Assembly (NCBI GenBank): GCA_947259585.1
Contig: CAMYMV010000006.1
Coordinates: 82,025-139,057 of the forward strand
Direction of reading: 5' to 3'
From: an uncultured Gemmatimonadales bacterium
GTDB taxonomy: Bacteria > Gemmatimonadota > Gemmatimonadetes > Palauibacterales > Palauibacteraceae
Length of the DNA: 57,033 bases
The notes below the pieces were generated by a model. It was not told the origin of the DNA and made no database searches. It saw only the letters and a list, made by a program, of their open reading frames with translations. Made by a program: the position numbers and the translations under genes. Shown piece after piece: positions 8,477 to 16,954 of this stretch. Position 1 is the stretch's first letter. The number at the start of each line of letters is the position of its first letter.

Positions 8477-9282
8477 GGCTCGAAGACGAGCTCGATCTCC
8501 GCGCTGCCTGTCGCCGGGACGTTGACCGCGGTCTCCACGGCGCCGAGCGCGTGGTGCCAGGCTTCGATGACGTAGTCACCGGCAGGCAGGCCTTCGATGG
8601 TGAAGCCGCCATCCGGGCGCGTGACGTCGAAGTAGGGATGATCGAAGACAGAGATGTTGGCGTGCATCCAGCCGTGAATGTCACACGCCACCTCTATCCC
8701 GATCTCCGGGGCGTCGAAGGAGCGCTTCGCCTCGATCCCCTTGATCGGCTGGCCGATGTTGAAGCCCCGGTTCTCACGGGCCTTGACGTTCACGTTGTGT
8801 AGCGTCGCATCGCTGTTGCGGATCACGAGCGTTTGTCCGGCCCGCACGGCGAGCGATCTCGGGGCGTAGAGACAGCCTTCCTGATCCAGCAGCTCCGTCG
8901 TCTCGGGCTCCGGATGATCGCCATCGGCCAAGCCCTCCTTCACGTACACGACGACATCGCGCAGGCGGCCGTTCTCGTCCGTGAGGACGGGAGAGTCCAT
9001 CACGGTTTCACCCTCGTGTGCGGAGAGGCAGTACTCATCCGCCGCCATGTCGATCGGCTCTGGGGCGGGCGCCTCTCCCGCGAACTGAACGCCGCCCGAG
9101 AGGCTTACGCGGCCCCGGATCGTGCCGTTCTCATCATGGTCGCCCGCCAGCAGCACCGCGCCCGATATCGTAAACGTGGAGTAAGCCGCGAGGCCCAGTG
9201 CCAGGCCGGCAAGAGCGATCCTGGAGGCCCAGCGCTTCGCGCGCCCGTTCGAGGGTTCCGGTGATGCCGCAGCTCCGTTCAT
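8473..9282 (-). CDS. Secreted cupredoxin-like protein with carboxypeptidase-regulatory-like domain
   Basis: This 269-residue protein has one N-terminal membrane/signal segment (ALAGLALGLAAYSTFTISGAVLLAG). A cupredoxin-like fold follows, with candidate copper ligands in DATLHNVNV (His) and CDIHGWMHANI (Cys, His, Met). The C-terminal part (FDVTRPDGGFTIEGLPAGDYVIEAWH) matches carboxypeptidase-regulatory-like beta-sandwiches. Together this resembles the methylamine-utilization/plastocyanin-like group of periplasmic electron carriers. It lies 33 bases downstream of the cytochrome c-barrel gene on the same strand, so the two are probably co-transcribed and may pass electrons between them; that is an inference. 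GGGAGA upstream of the ATG at 9282 supports the start. Confidence 0.8.
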   Translation of the reverse strand: MNGAAASPEPSNGRAKRWASRIALAGLALGLAAYSTFTISGAVLLAGDHDENGTIRGRVSLSGGVQFAGEAPAPEPIDMAADEYCLSAHEGETVMDSPVLTDENGRLRDVVVYVKEGLADGDHPEPETTELLDQEGCLYAPRSLAVRAGQTLVIRNSDATLHNVNVKARENRGFNIGQPIKGIEAKRSFDAPEIGIEVACDIHGWMHANISVFDHPYFDVTRPDGGFTIEGLPAGDYVIEAWHHALGAVETAVNVPATGSAEIELVFEP

Positions 9283-9315
9283 CAGACTCTCCCATCTGGT
9301 GTCTTCATTATCCGC

Positions 9316-10482
9316 CTACCAGCCGGCGAAGAAGCCGCCGTCGAACCACTCCCACAGCACGTAGAAGAGGATCTCCGGCCTCCGGACCTCCGTGTCGTCG
9401 AGCGGAAGACCGACGCCGATGTTCGCTATGATGTGCTGCCGTTTGTTGAGCGTGACCTGCAGCTGTGGCACCAGCGACCAGTGGGTGGCGCCGCCGCTCT
9501 CCAGCTCGGAGCTGCCGAGGATCTCCACCATGGGCGTCCACGCTCTACCCCACCGCCCCTGGGTCCAGCTCCGGCCGAGAGCCGCCCTCCAGAAGGCCTC
9601 GTGAGACGTCTTCTCCGTGTTCGTCGAGATCTCGAAGCCGCCCTGCCCCTGGAGAAAGGACTCGCCAGGCAGCACCTGTCCGAACGTGAGGAAAGGCTCG
9701 AGACGGGTCGTCCCCGCCCCGAATCCGTTGCTCGTCGTGCCCGTTGGCAGCTTGATCTCGAACGTGCCGCTCAGAATCGTCCCGCTCGTCAGGCTGTGTA
9801 GCAGCACGTGCTTGAGGCCGACCCCGATGTCCCCCAGGCCGCCCTTCCAGCCGCTCTCGGCAGAGTCCGCGGGTACTGTCAGTGGATCTCGGGGGGTCAG
9901 ATCCTGGAAGCCGAACGGCAGAGCGATCTCGATCTGGCTCTTGGAGCCGAAGCGGCGCTCGTAGACGAACGCGTTGCCGACCGCCCCCGGGGACTCGGTG
10001 CGGACGCCGAGCTCGTACACGAACTCATCTTCCGGAAACGCCTTCTCGGTGATCAGGGGCCGCGGGAAGTTGAGCTCTCCGCGAGGCCATTTCGGATCGC
10101 CGCAGAAGGTCCGGATGTGGTCGATGATCGCCTGCAGCTGCGTCTCCGAAAACGCCTCTCCGAAGGCAGGCATCGTGCGGTCGAAGCCGCGTACCGGGCC
10201 GCCCTGGTGCGCGACGGCGATCCAGTCGGCGTCGGGCTCGCGCGAGGCGAAGCTGCAGTCCGAGAAATCCGGAAGCGGAATGTCGAAGGCGACTTTGTCC
10301 GGATCGGCTCCGCGCCCATCCTGCCCATGGCAGCTCGCACAGCCGACATCGTATAGCTGTACGCCTGTCGTGTCGGCGACTACCTGAGCGGACAGATCGG
10401 CCGGCCCTCGGCACGCCAACAGCAACAGCAAGCCAGTCAGCGCGAGCGGGCGTTCGAGGCGGTCCCCGCGGATCTCTCGCAT
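9316..10482 (-). CDS. Cytochrome c domain fused to an outer-membrane-type barrel (lipoprotein)
   Basis: This protein of about 388 residues opens with a lipoprotein signal (ALTGLLLLLAC, a lipobox ending LLAC). A single class I cytochrome c heme site follows, CASCHGQDGRGAD, with a plausible Met ligand in TMPAFGEAFS. After about residue 130 the sequence changes to alternating aromatic/polar strands (VYELGVRTESPGAVGNAFVYERRFG through to FYVLWEWFDGGFF) typical of a porin-like or transporter-type barrel. The fusion would place a heme next to, or inside, an outer-membrane barrel, which suggests electron transfer at the cell envelope. The ATG at 10482 is preferred; a TTG at 10506 also starts the frame. 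It is divergent from trxC and followed by the cupredoxin-like gene. Confidence 0.8.
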   Translation of the reverse strand: MREIRGDRLERPLALTGLLLLLACRGPADLSAQVVADTTGVQLYDVGCASCHGQDGRGADPDKVAFDIPLPDFSDCSFASREPDADWIAVAHQGGPVRGFDRTMPAFGEAFSETQLQAIIDHIRTFCGDPKWPRGELNFPRPLITEKAFPEDEFVYELGVRTESPGAVGNAFVYERRFGSKSQIEIALPFGFQDLTPRDPLTVPADSAESGWKGGLGDIGVGLKHVLLHSLTSGTILSGTFEIKLPTGTTSNGFGAGTTRLEPFLTFGQVLPGESFLQGQGGFEISTNTEKTSHEAFWRAALGRSWTQGRWGRAWTPMVEILGSSELESGGATHWSLVPQLQVTLNKRQHIIANIGVGLPLDDTEVRRPEILFYVLWEWFDGGFFAGW

Positions 10483-10644
10483 CTGCTCCCCGTTCCGGGA
10501 TCCCAATCCGAAGTCAGGGTATCACTGCCGGCAATCCGAGTCTGTCGGGAAAGGGGCGCAACCCGTTGTGGGGGAAGATCCCACAGAATCGGTACGGAAG
10601 CACTTGAGGAAGCACGTACTGAAGCACTCAAGGAGTGAGCGCGC

Positions 10645-11088
10645 ATGTCCGAGAGTACGGCCACCACCAGCCACGTCACCCTCCGTTGCCCATTCTGCCT
10701 CACGCTGAACCGAGTGGACCTCGGGGCCGAGGGACGTCCGATTTGCGGGAAGTGCCAGAAGCCGATCCTCGTGGACCGGCCGGTGCGGGTGGAGGGCGAG
10801 GATTTCGACAAGCTGGTCTCCGACGCGGAAGTCCCCGTTCTGGTCGACTTCTACGCCGATTGGTGCGGCCCCTGCAAGATGATGGCCCCGATCCTGGATG
10901 ACATCGCCAGGGAGCACACCGGAAAACTGCTCGTGGCGAAGCTGGACACGGACCGCAACCCGGATCTCGCTCGACGGTTCGAGATCCAGGGGATTCCCAC
11001 CCTCGTCCTCTTCAGGGATGGAGAGCCGGTGGCACGCCAGACCGGTGCCCTTCCCCGTCCGGCGATCGAAGAGATGCTCTCCGCCTAG
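10645..11088 (+). CDS. trxC: Thioredoxin 2 (zinc-ribbon thioredoxin)
   Basis: This 147-residue cytoplasmic thiol-disulfide oxidoreductase has an N-terminal zinc ribbon, with CPFC at about residues 15-18 and CGKC at about 34-37, as in TrxC. The thioredoxin domain that follows has the active site WCGPC in FYADWCGPCKMMAP and the cis-Pro motif GIPTLVLF. It reduces protein disulfides using thioredoxin reductase. The ATG at 10645 is preceded by AGGAG. The stop overlaps, by four bases, the stop of the convergent, frameshifted NCS2 permease. Length and motifs are normal for TrxC. Confidence 0.93.
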   Translation: MSESTATTSHVTLRCPFCLTLNRVDLGAEGRPICGKCQKPILVDRPVRVEGEDFDKLVSDAEVPVLVDFYADWCGPCKMMAPILDDIAREHTGKLLVAKLDTDRNPDLARRFEIQGIPTLVLFRDGEPVARQTGALPRPAIEEMLSA

Positions 11089-12360
11089 TCCCCGGCCTCG
11101 TCGGCTGCATTCGATCGCTCCGCGGGTCGTGCTGCCTCGGGCGCGGAGGCCAGGGATGTGAGCGCGTTGAGGCCCACGGCCGCCAGCACGGCGAGCACGA
11201 CCGGGTTGGTGAGAACGAGCCGAAGCAGCAGCGGAAGCTCCTGCAGCCACGGCTCGCCGAGACCGTACCGCACGTACGTCGGCAGACCCATCGCCAGCAC
11301 GAGCGTGAGGCCGATCACGAGGTAGTTGGCCGTCGTCTCCTTGGCCGCGCCGAGGAGCCGGATCCCGGAGACCGCTATCATCCCGCATACCAGCACGAAC
11401 ACGCCTCCCAGAACCGCGCGTGGCATAGCCACGAGGAGCGCCCCGAACTTGGGGCTGAGGCCGTACAGGGCGAGGATCAAGGCGGCCACCCGAACGACCG
11501 CGCGGCTGGCCACGCGGGTCGCCGCGATGATGCCCACGTTCTGCGTGTAGCTCGTGCAGGGCAGTCCGCCCAACACCGCCGCGACGGCGCTGCCGAGACC
11601 CTCGGCGAAGATGCCGCGGTTCATGTGGCGCACCGTGTAACGCTCGCCGGCCACGGCGCAGGTCGCCGCGTAGTCGCCCAAGGACTCCACCATCGACCCG
11701 AAGTAGCCGGCCACCACCGCCAGAAACGCCGCCCCGACGAAGGTCCACCCGAAGCCGGGGCCTCCCCACGGAAAAAGGCTCGGCCAGGCGATCCACTCCT
11801 TCCGGCCGACAAGCGCCCAGTCGCGTGAGGCGGACGGCCACCTGTCCGAGGGCGAGAGCGATCGTGAGCACCACCACCCCTGCTACCGCCGGCGGAAAGA
11901 AACGCCGAAGCAGAGTGAGGGCGCGTGTGGCGCCGAATGCCATCTCTGCCAAGCCGCCCCCGAAGGCGGCACCCCACATCGCACCCGGACCGAGCTGGGA
12001 GGCGACCGGGGCCAGGGTTCCGGTCAGGGTCGCCGACGGCCCCTGGATGATCGGGAGGCGGTTTCCGATCGTCGTCTGGATGAGGGTCGCGACGCCCATG
12101 GAGAAGAGACCGAAGTTAATGAGCGAGGCCTCCTCGTCTGGAGACATCCCTAAGGCAGCCGCGACCGCGAGGGGAAGCACGAAGGGCGAGATGTCCACGA
12201 GCGTGTGCTGCCAGCCGTAGAGCAGCGTCTCCCACCAGCTGTCGGGCCGCTCGTCGATGCCGAAGATCGGCTCGACGATTCGGGGAAGCTCCTCCCACAC
12301 GGCGTCGGACGTCTTGTTCGCCACGGTTGGATGATAACGTATGTGCCAATAGCCAACCAA
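11085..12360 (-). pseudogene. NCS2 xanthine/uracil permease, interrupted by a frameshift
   Basis: The family is nucleobase:cation symporter 2. The N-terminal half reads GWQHTLVDISPFVLPLAVAAALG, IIQGPSATLTGTLAPVA and VVLTIALALGQVAVRL, with several transmembrane segments. Near 11825-11845 the reading frame changes: the original frame turns into Arg-rich nonsense, while the alternative frame continues with DWALVGRKEWIAWPSLFPWG, then GSMVESLGDYAA, the conserved LGGLPCTSYTQNVG and five to six more helices to the stop at 11085. Both halves are otherwise intact, so a single-base indel explains the break. It could be a young pseudogene or a sequencing/assembly error; it is not decidable here. The start is uncertain (TTG at 12360 or GTG at 12324). 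Confidence 0.8.
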
Positions 12361-12457
12361 CTTGCACTGGTGCTTCCTACTGGCGCCGGCTCGGCGGACC
12401 GAGACATCTTGGGCGGACGACCGGCTCGTCCCACGTCCCGACCGAGGGAGCGAAGAA

Positions 12458-13048
12458 ATGCCCTGGATCCGTCAGATCCCGATCGAGGAGGCCACCGGGC
12501 TTCTGAAGCAGGAGTTGGACAAGGCTGTGGAGCGCGCGGGGCGGGTCTGGAAGATCGTCCACATCATGAGCCTGAACCCGCGGGTGCTGAAGGAGGGCAT
12601 CGGCTTCTACGGCGCGCTGATGTTCGGTCGCTCGCCGCTATCCCGCGCTCAGCGCGAGCTGCTGGCCACGGTGGTTTCGGTCGAGCTCGACTGCCGCTAC
12701 TGAACGCAAGCGCACGCGCACGACCTCCGGGCCGAGGTCGCCGAGCAGTTCGAGACCGAAGAGGAAGCCGACAGCTTCGTGCACGACATCGCGAGGAACT
12801 GGCGCGAGGCGGATCTCTCCGCCGCCGACCGGGCGCTGTGCGAGTTCGCGGAGAAGCTCACGCACCGCCAGCAGGAGATGTCACCCGTTGATCTGGACCA
12901 GCTCCGAGCTCACGGATTCGACGACACCGCGATACACGACGCGACGCAGGTGATCGCGTACTTCAACTACATAACGCGGATCGCGGACGCCCTCGGAGTG
13001 GAGACCGAGGACTTCATTCTGCCCTGGGGCGAGGGGCCGGGCGGCTAG
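12458..13048 (+). CDS. AhpD-like (carboxymuconolactone decarboxylase family) peroxidase, probable selenoprotein with in-frame TGA
   Basis: The frame runs from ATG 12458 (GGGAG upstream) to TAG at 13048, interrupted once by TGA at 12701-12703, and would give 196 residues. Before the TGA the protein matches AhpD-like peroxidases (WKIVHIMSLNPRVLKEG, then LSRAQRELLATVVSVELDCRY). After it, TQAHAHDL and a long family-like C-terminus (LCEFAEKLTH, HDATQVIAYFNYITRIADALG) continue in the same frame. The TGA falls exactly at the second Cys of the redox motif, giving C79-R-Y-U82 followed by His at +4, as in C-x-x-C-x3-H. A stem-loop sits 17 bases downstream. Selenocysteine insertion is therefore the best reading; a Cys-to-stop nonsense mutation is the alternative. 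Automatic annotation would split or truncate it. Confidence 0.78.
12721..12740 (+). promoter_or_regulatory. Candidate bacterial SECIS element
   Basis: Seventeen bases after the in-frame TGA, CGACCTC (12721-12727) pairs perfectly with GAGGTCG (12734-12740) around the six-base loop CGGGCC. Bacterial SECIS elements are stem-loops inside the coding region a short distance after the UGA, with a small apical loop carrying a G in its first two positions. The distance from TGA to loop is 24 bases and the second loop base is G, so geometry and loop both fit. SelB binding is an inference. Confidence 0.6.
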
Positions 13049-13087
13049 TCTGCCGCAGCCGAACACCGACCCCTACGGGGTGCCCCT

Positions 13088-13393
13088 CTAGTGGGCGTGG
13101 GCGCCGTCCCCTCGGCGGACCTTGACGCCCAGCGCTCCGAAACCCGCTCTGGCGAGTACGGGCACGAGCAGAACGGCCAGAAGGAAGGGCAGAACCACGC
13201 CCGGCAGGCCGCCGAGACCGCCGATGGCAGCGGCCAGCGCCCGCCAGGCGGCCAGGAAGAGGACGTTCATGACCAGCAGCCCCAGAAGCTGACGGAAGCC
13301 GGAGCCCCCCTCCAGCTCCACGTCCATCCCGCCCAGGTAGAGCGACGCGACCACCCAGAACAGGCAGAACGCCGCCAGCCAACCCAGCATCAC
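13088..13393 (-). CDS. Small integral membrane protein, unknown function
   Basis: This 101-residue hydrophobic protein has about three predicted membrane segments (LGWLAAFCLFWVVASLYLGG, LLGLLVMNVLFLAAWRALA, VVLPFLLAVLLVPVLARAG) and a short charged tail ending GDGAHAH. I do not recognise a family. Its ATG overlaps the stop of the upstream secreted-protein gene (ATGA), so the two are translationally coupled and probably functionally linked. The His-rich end could bind metal weakly, but that is speculation. A short CCCCTACGGGG palindrome lies just past its stop, between it and the AhpD-like gene. Confidence 0.65.
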   Translation of the reverse strand: MMLGWLAAFCLFWVVASLYLGGMDVELEGGSGFRQLLGLLVMNVLFLAAWRALAAAIGGLGGLPGVVLPFLLAVLLVPVLARAGFGALGVKVRRGDGAHAH

Positions 13394-14193
13394 TCTCCAC
13401 CCTCCGTGGCCGCCATCTCCATCGCCTGTGGGTAGGAGAGGCCCGGCCGGAGCCAGCCGATAAACGGCTCGACCCGCCGCGCCGCCTTCAGCGCCTTTGT
13501 CCCCAGCTTCTCGGCCTCCGCGCCGAGGAGCTCGCTCAGCCGCGCTTCGTTGGCGTAGAAGTCAGCCTCATCCCGAGCCGGCACGGCGACGACGTAAAGC
13601 GGCAGATCACCTCCCGTGATCGCCTGATAGACGTTCCAGCCGGTGTCGATGCCTTTCGACGTGTAGAGCTCGACGAACTCTCTGGCCACCGCCTCCAGAT
13701 CGTCGGTCTTGTGGGGGAGAGTGTACCAGAAATCCCAGTGGACCATCTTGACCTCGTCGTCGCTCAGCCGCGGGTTATCGGGCGTGTAGGAGAGGTCCGG
13801 TCGGTGAACGTAGAAGCCGCTCTCGAAGTGATCGGCCGCCGTGTTCGATCGGTTTCCAGCCTCCTTCCACGGTGCACCGACCTCCTGCTCGACGGCATCG
13901 AAGGCATCGCCGACCTCGGCGAAATGGGCGAAGTCCTTGATCGGAAGGACGTAGACGTATCCGATCTGGGGACCGGAATACGCGTAATACTCGATGCTGC
14001 CCTTCGCCGCCTCGCTTCCCTTCATCATCTCCATCCAGTCCACGGCGGCCGCCTCGTACTCGGAGATCATGGATGGCTTTACGACCTCTTGATGGACGAA
14101 GAACATCTGCGGTCCTTCGTTCTCCTGCGCCGCCGCTGCTGTCGGCAGGAGCAGAGCCGCAAGGCCCGCGAGCCAAAACCGGTGAACTCTCAT
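13390..14193 (-). CDS. Secreted protein of unknown function, possibly ABM-like dimeric fold
   Basis: The protein has 267 residues and a clear signal peptide (RVHRFWLAGLAALLLPTAAAAQ). The ATG at 14193 is preceded by AAGGAGG, a strong ribosome-binding site, so the longer open frame upstream is not used. The mature part has two similar halves with alternating helix and strand, for example FVHQEVVKPSMISEYEAAAVDWMEM and later VHWDFWYTLPHKTDDLEAVAREF. This is suggestive of tandem alpha-beta-barrel (ABM-like) modules. There are no Cys pairs, heme sites or catalytic triads. Its role is unknown; overlap with the small membrane-protein gene suggests a two-gene operon. Confidence 0.75.
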   Translation of the reverse strand: MRVHRFWLAGLAALLLPTAAAAQENEGPQMFFVHQEVVKPSMISEYEAAAVDWMEMMKGSEAAKGSIEYYAYSGPQIGYVYVLPIKDFAHFAEVGDAFDAVEQEVGAPWKEAGNRSNTAADHFESGFYVHRPDLSYTPDNPRLSDDEVKMVHWDFWYTLPHKTDDLEAVAREFVELYTSKGIDTGWNVYQAITGGDLPLYVVAVPARDEADFYANEARLSELLGAEAEKLGTKALKAARRVEPFIGWLRPGLSYPQAMEMAATEGGE

Positions 14194-14397
14194 GACGACC
14201 TCCTTTGAGCAAACACTGAGAGTCGAAGCCGCCGTTCGTCGCGAATCGGTCAGGAGTCGGGCGAGCGGGGGTGTCTGGATGGGGCCCAATGTAGAAGCAG
14301 CCGCCGACCCTCGCACTAGGAGTCCATCCGACTCGGGTGGCGCGACGGGAGAGGCTTCCGCTTGCCGCCGCTTAAGCCCAGAGATACGGTTGATCTC

Positions 14398-15507
14398 ATG
14401 AAGGAACCGTCGCTCACGATCGGGATCGAGGAGGAGTACCAGGTCATCGACCCGGAGACCGGTGAGCTCGCCTCCTACATCACCGAGATCCTGGACGCCG
14501 ACCAGGAGGAAGTGAAGGAGTTCAAGCCGGAGCTGCACCAGTCCGTCGTCGAGGTCGGGAGCGAGGTGTGCCAGACCGTGGCCGAGGCCCGCGCGGAGGT
14601 GGTGCGGCTGAGACGCCTCGTCTCGGAGAAGGTGGCCGAGAGCGGGTTGAGGATCGCGGCGGCAGGCACGCACCCCTTCTCGTCCTGGAGGGAGCAGGAG
14701 ATCACGCCGCTCGAGCGCTACCTCGGCATCTACGAGGACCTGCGGGACATCGCCAAGAAGAACCTGATCTTCGGGATGCACGTGCACGTCGGGATCGAGG
14801 ACCGTGAGTTCCTGATCGACGCCATGAACGTGGCCCGCTACTTCCTGCCGCACGTGCTCGCGCTTTCCACCAGCTCACCGTTCTGGATGGGCCGGGACAC
14901 GGGCCTCAAGTCCTACCGGACGATGACCTGGCGCGCCTTCCCGCGAACCGGCATCCCGCGCGAGTTCTCGAGCTGGGGCGAGTTCGAGTACATGGTCGAG
15001 ACGCTGGTGCGCGCGGGCTCGATCCCGGACGGAACGAAGATCTGGTGGGACGTGCGGCCCCATTGGGTCTACCCGACGCTGGAATTCCGCCTGACGGACA
15101 TCTGCACCCGGGTCGACGAGGTCATGTGTATCGCCGCGATCTTCCAGGCGATCGTCGCCAAGCTCTGGAAGCTGCGCCGCGACAACATGACCTTCCGTCT
15201 CTATCCGGCCGAATTGATCGCCGAGAACAAGTGGCGGGCGGCCCGCTACGGGGTCGGGGGCAACCTGATCGACTTCGGGAAGCAGGCCGAGCTCCCGGCG
15301 CGTGATCTCATCCGCGAGATGATCGAGTGGTTCTTGGATGACGTGCTCGACGAGCTGGGAAGCCGCAAGGAGGTCGAGTACGCCTACCAAATCCTCGAAG
15401 AGGGATCGAGCGCCGAGCGCCAGCTCCGCGTCTTCGAGGAAACCGGTGACCTCAAGGCCGTCGTGGACAGCCTGATCGCCGAGACGGCCGAAGGGGTCGT
15501 CGACTGA
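14398..15507 (+). CDS. Carboxylate-amine ligase, GCS2 family (YbdK-like)
   Basis: This protein of 369 residues is the usual length for the YbdK/GCS2 family of ATP-dependent ligases, which join a carboxylate such as glutamate to an amine such as cysteine. Family landmarks are visible: [18 protein letters not shown] near the start (acidic metal-binding cluster), a central [22 protein letters not shown] (His-rich active-site strand), [19 protein letters not shown] and [17 protein letters not shown]. It may make gamma-glutamyl compounds or serve in thiol metabolism; neighbouring thioredoxin and AhpD-like genes make a redox role attractive but unproven. ATG 14398 was chosen because homology begins there; an upstream TTG at 14362 is in frame. 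It precedes the MFS gene by 13 bases. Confidence 0.9.
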   Translation: MKEPSLTIGIEEEYQVIDPETGELASYITEILDADQEEVKEFKPELHQSVVEVGSEVCQTVAEARAEVVRLRRLVSEKVAESGLRIAAAGTHPFSSWREQEITPLERYLGIYEDLRDIAKKNLIFGMHVHVGIEDREFLIDAMNVARYFLPHVLALSTSSPFWMGRDTGLKSYRTMTWRAFPRTGIPREFSSWGEFEYMVETLVRAGSIPDGTKIWWDVRPHWVYPTLEFRLTDICTRVDEVMCIAAIFQAIVAKLWKLRRDNMTFRLYPAELIAENKWRAARYGVGGNLIDFGKQAELPARDLIREMIEWFLDDVLDELGSRKEVEYAYQILEEGSSAERQLRVFEETGDLKAVVDSLIAETAEGVVD

Positions 15508-15520
15508 TCCTCGCCACGCC

Positions 15521-16831
15521 GTGACCGCCAGGAGAATCCTGGCGAGCTATTTCGCTATCGCCGGCCTCTACACCCTCTCCGCCGCCCTCATATGGGGCGT
15601 CAACACTCTCTTCCTGCTCGACGCCGGCCTCGACATCTTCGGTGTCTTCGTCGCGAACGCCGCCTTCACGGCCGGGATGTTCGTCTTCGAGATCCCTACA
15701 GGCGTTCTCGCTGACACGGCGGGCCGACGCACGTCCTTCCTCCTGAGCGTCGTGATCCTCGCCCTCACGACGGTCGGCTACCTGGCGGTGGCAAGGACAG
15801 GCGGCGGTCTAGCAGCCTTCGCTGCCGTTTCGGTCCTCATGGGGCTCGGCTTCACCTTCTATTCGGGCGCGGTCGAAGCCTGGCTGGTGGATGCCTTGCA
15901 CGCCACCGGCTTCGAGGGGCAGCTGGACTCGGTGTTCGCACGCGGCTCCATGGTGAGCGGAGCCGCCATGCTGATCGGCACCCTGTTGGGTGGCTTGCTC
16001 GGCAACATAGATCTGGCCGTGCCGTATGTCGTACGCACGGTGATGCTCATCGCCGCGTTCGCCGTGGCTTTTTTCACCATGCAGGACGTCGGGTTCACGC
16101 CACGAGCCGTGCGCCTCGGTGAGCTACCGCGCGAGATGAGGGCCGTTGCGGCGTCCTCCGTCCAATACGGCTGGAGGGAGCAGCCCGTTCGGCTGCTCAT
16201 GTTGTGCTCCTTCGTTCAGTACGGTTTCATGGCCTGGGCCGTCTACGCCTGGCAACCCTATTTTCTGGAGCTCCTGGACCGGGATGCGGTGTGGGTAGCC
16301 GGCGTGGTGGCATCCGTTATGGCCGCCTCGATGATCGCGGGCAACGCCCTCGCCGACTGGTTCAGCAGCTTCTGTGGACGGCGCACGACCCTGCTGCTCT
16401 GGGCCGCCGGCGTGCAGGCGTTCGCCGCGGTCGGCGTGGGGCTGGCCGGTTCCTTCTGGCTCGCCGTCACCCTGTTCATGGTGATGGTTCTGGCCATCGG
16501 GGCCGCGGGACCCGTCAAGCAGGCGTTCCTGCACAACAGCATCCCTTCCGAGCAGCGTGCTTCCGTCGCCTCGTTCGACTCGATGTTCGGAAACGGGGGC
16601 GGGGTTCTGCAGCAGTCCGGTCTGGGCTACCTCGCTCGCGTCCGCTCGATCGCGGAAGGGTATGTTGTCGGCGGTGCCTTCACGATCGTGGCGCAGCTTT
16701 TCTTGTGGCGGCTGCGCGGCCTAGGACCCGAGGCGGACATCATCGTCGGTCGGCGCGCCGGGGTCCAGGGATCTTGTCCGGCTCAAGGCCTCCCGGACGT
16801 CGCGCTCGTGGACACGCGACGGACAGCGTAA
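15521..16831 (+). CDS. MFS transporter
   Basis: This 436-residue protein has about twelve hydrophobic segments. The major facilitator loop 2-3 motif is recognisable as GVLADTAGRRTSFLLS (G-x-x-x-D-x-x-G-R-R), at about residues 61-76, and a second half repeat is NALADWFSSFCGRRTTLLLW. It is a secondary inner-membrane carrier; the substrate is unknown but the layout is that of small-molecule exporters. It begins with GTG 13 bases after the carboxylate-amine ligase stop, so export of that enzyme's product is a reasonable guess. The last 40 residues are polar and not conserved-looking. Confidence 0.88.
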   Translation: MTARRILASYFAIAGLYTLSAALIWGVNTLFLLDAGLDIFGVFVANAAFTAGMFVFEIPTGVLADTAGRRTSFLLSVVILALTTVGYLAVARTGGGLAAFAAVSVLMGLGFTFYSGAVEAWLVDALHATGFEGQLDSVFARGSMVSGAAMLIGTLLGGLLGNIDLAVPYVVRTVMLIAAFAVAFFTMQDVGFTPRAVRLGELPREMRAVAASSVQYGWREQPVRLLMLCSFVQYGFMAWAVYAWQPYFLELLDRDAVWVAGVVASVMAASMIAGNALADWFSSFCGRRTTLLLWAAGVQAFAAVGVGLAGSFWLAVTLFMVMVLAIGAAGPVKQAFLHNSIPSEQRASVASFDSMFGNGGGVLQQSGLGYLARVRSIAEGYVVGGAFTIVAQLFLWRLRGLGPEADIIVGRRAGVQGSCPAQGLPDVALVDTRRTA

Positions 16832-16954
16832 CCCCAACAATAATATCACGTATGGCGTTTCAGAGCCCATAATCCCCATATTGTTCCGAAGACGTCTCGG
16901 CTCGACTCTTGCCGACGTACGAGGCGTCCGCGCTGAGCAGCCAGAATAGGACGA

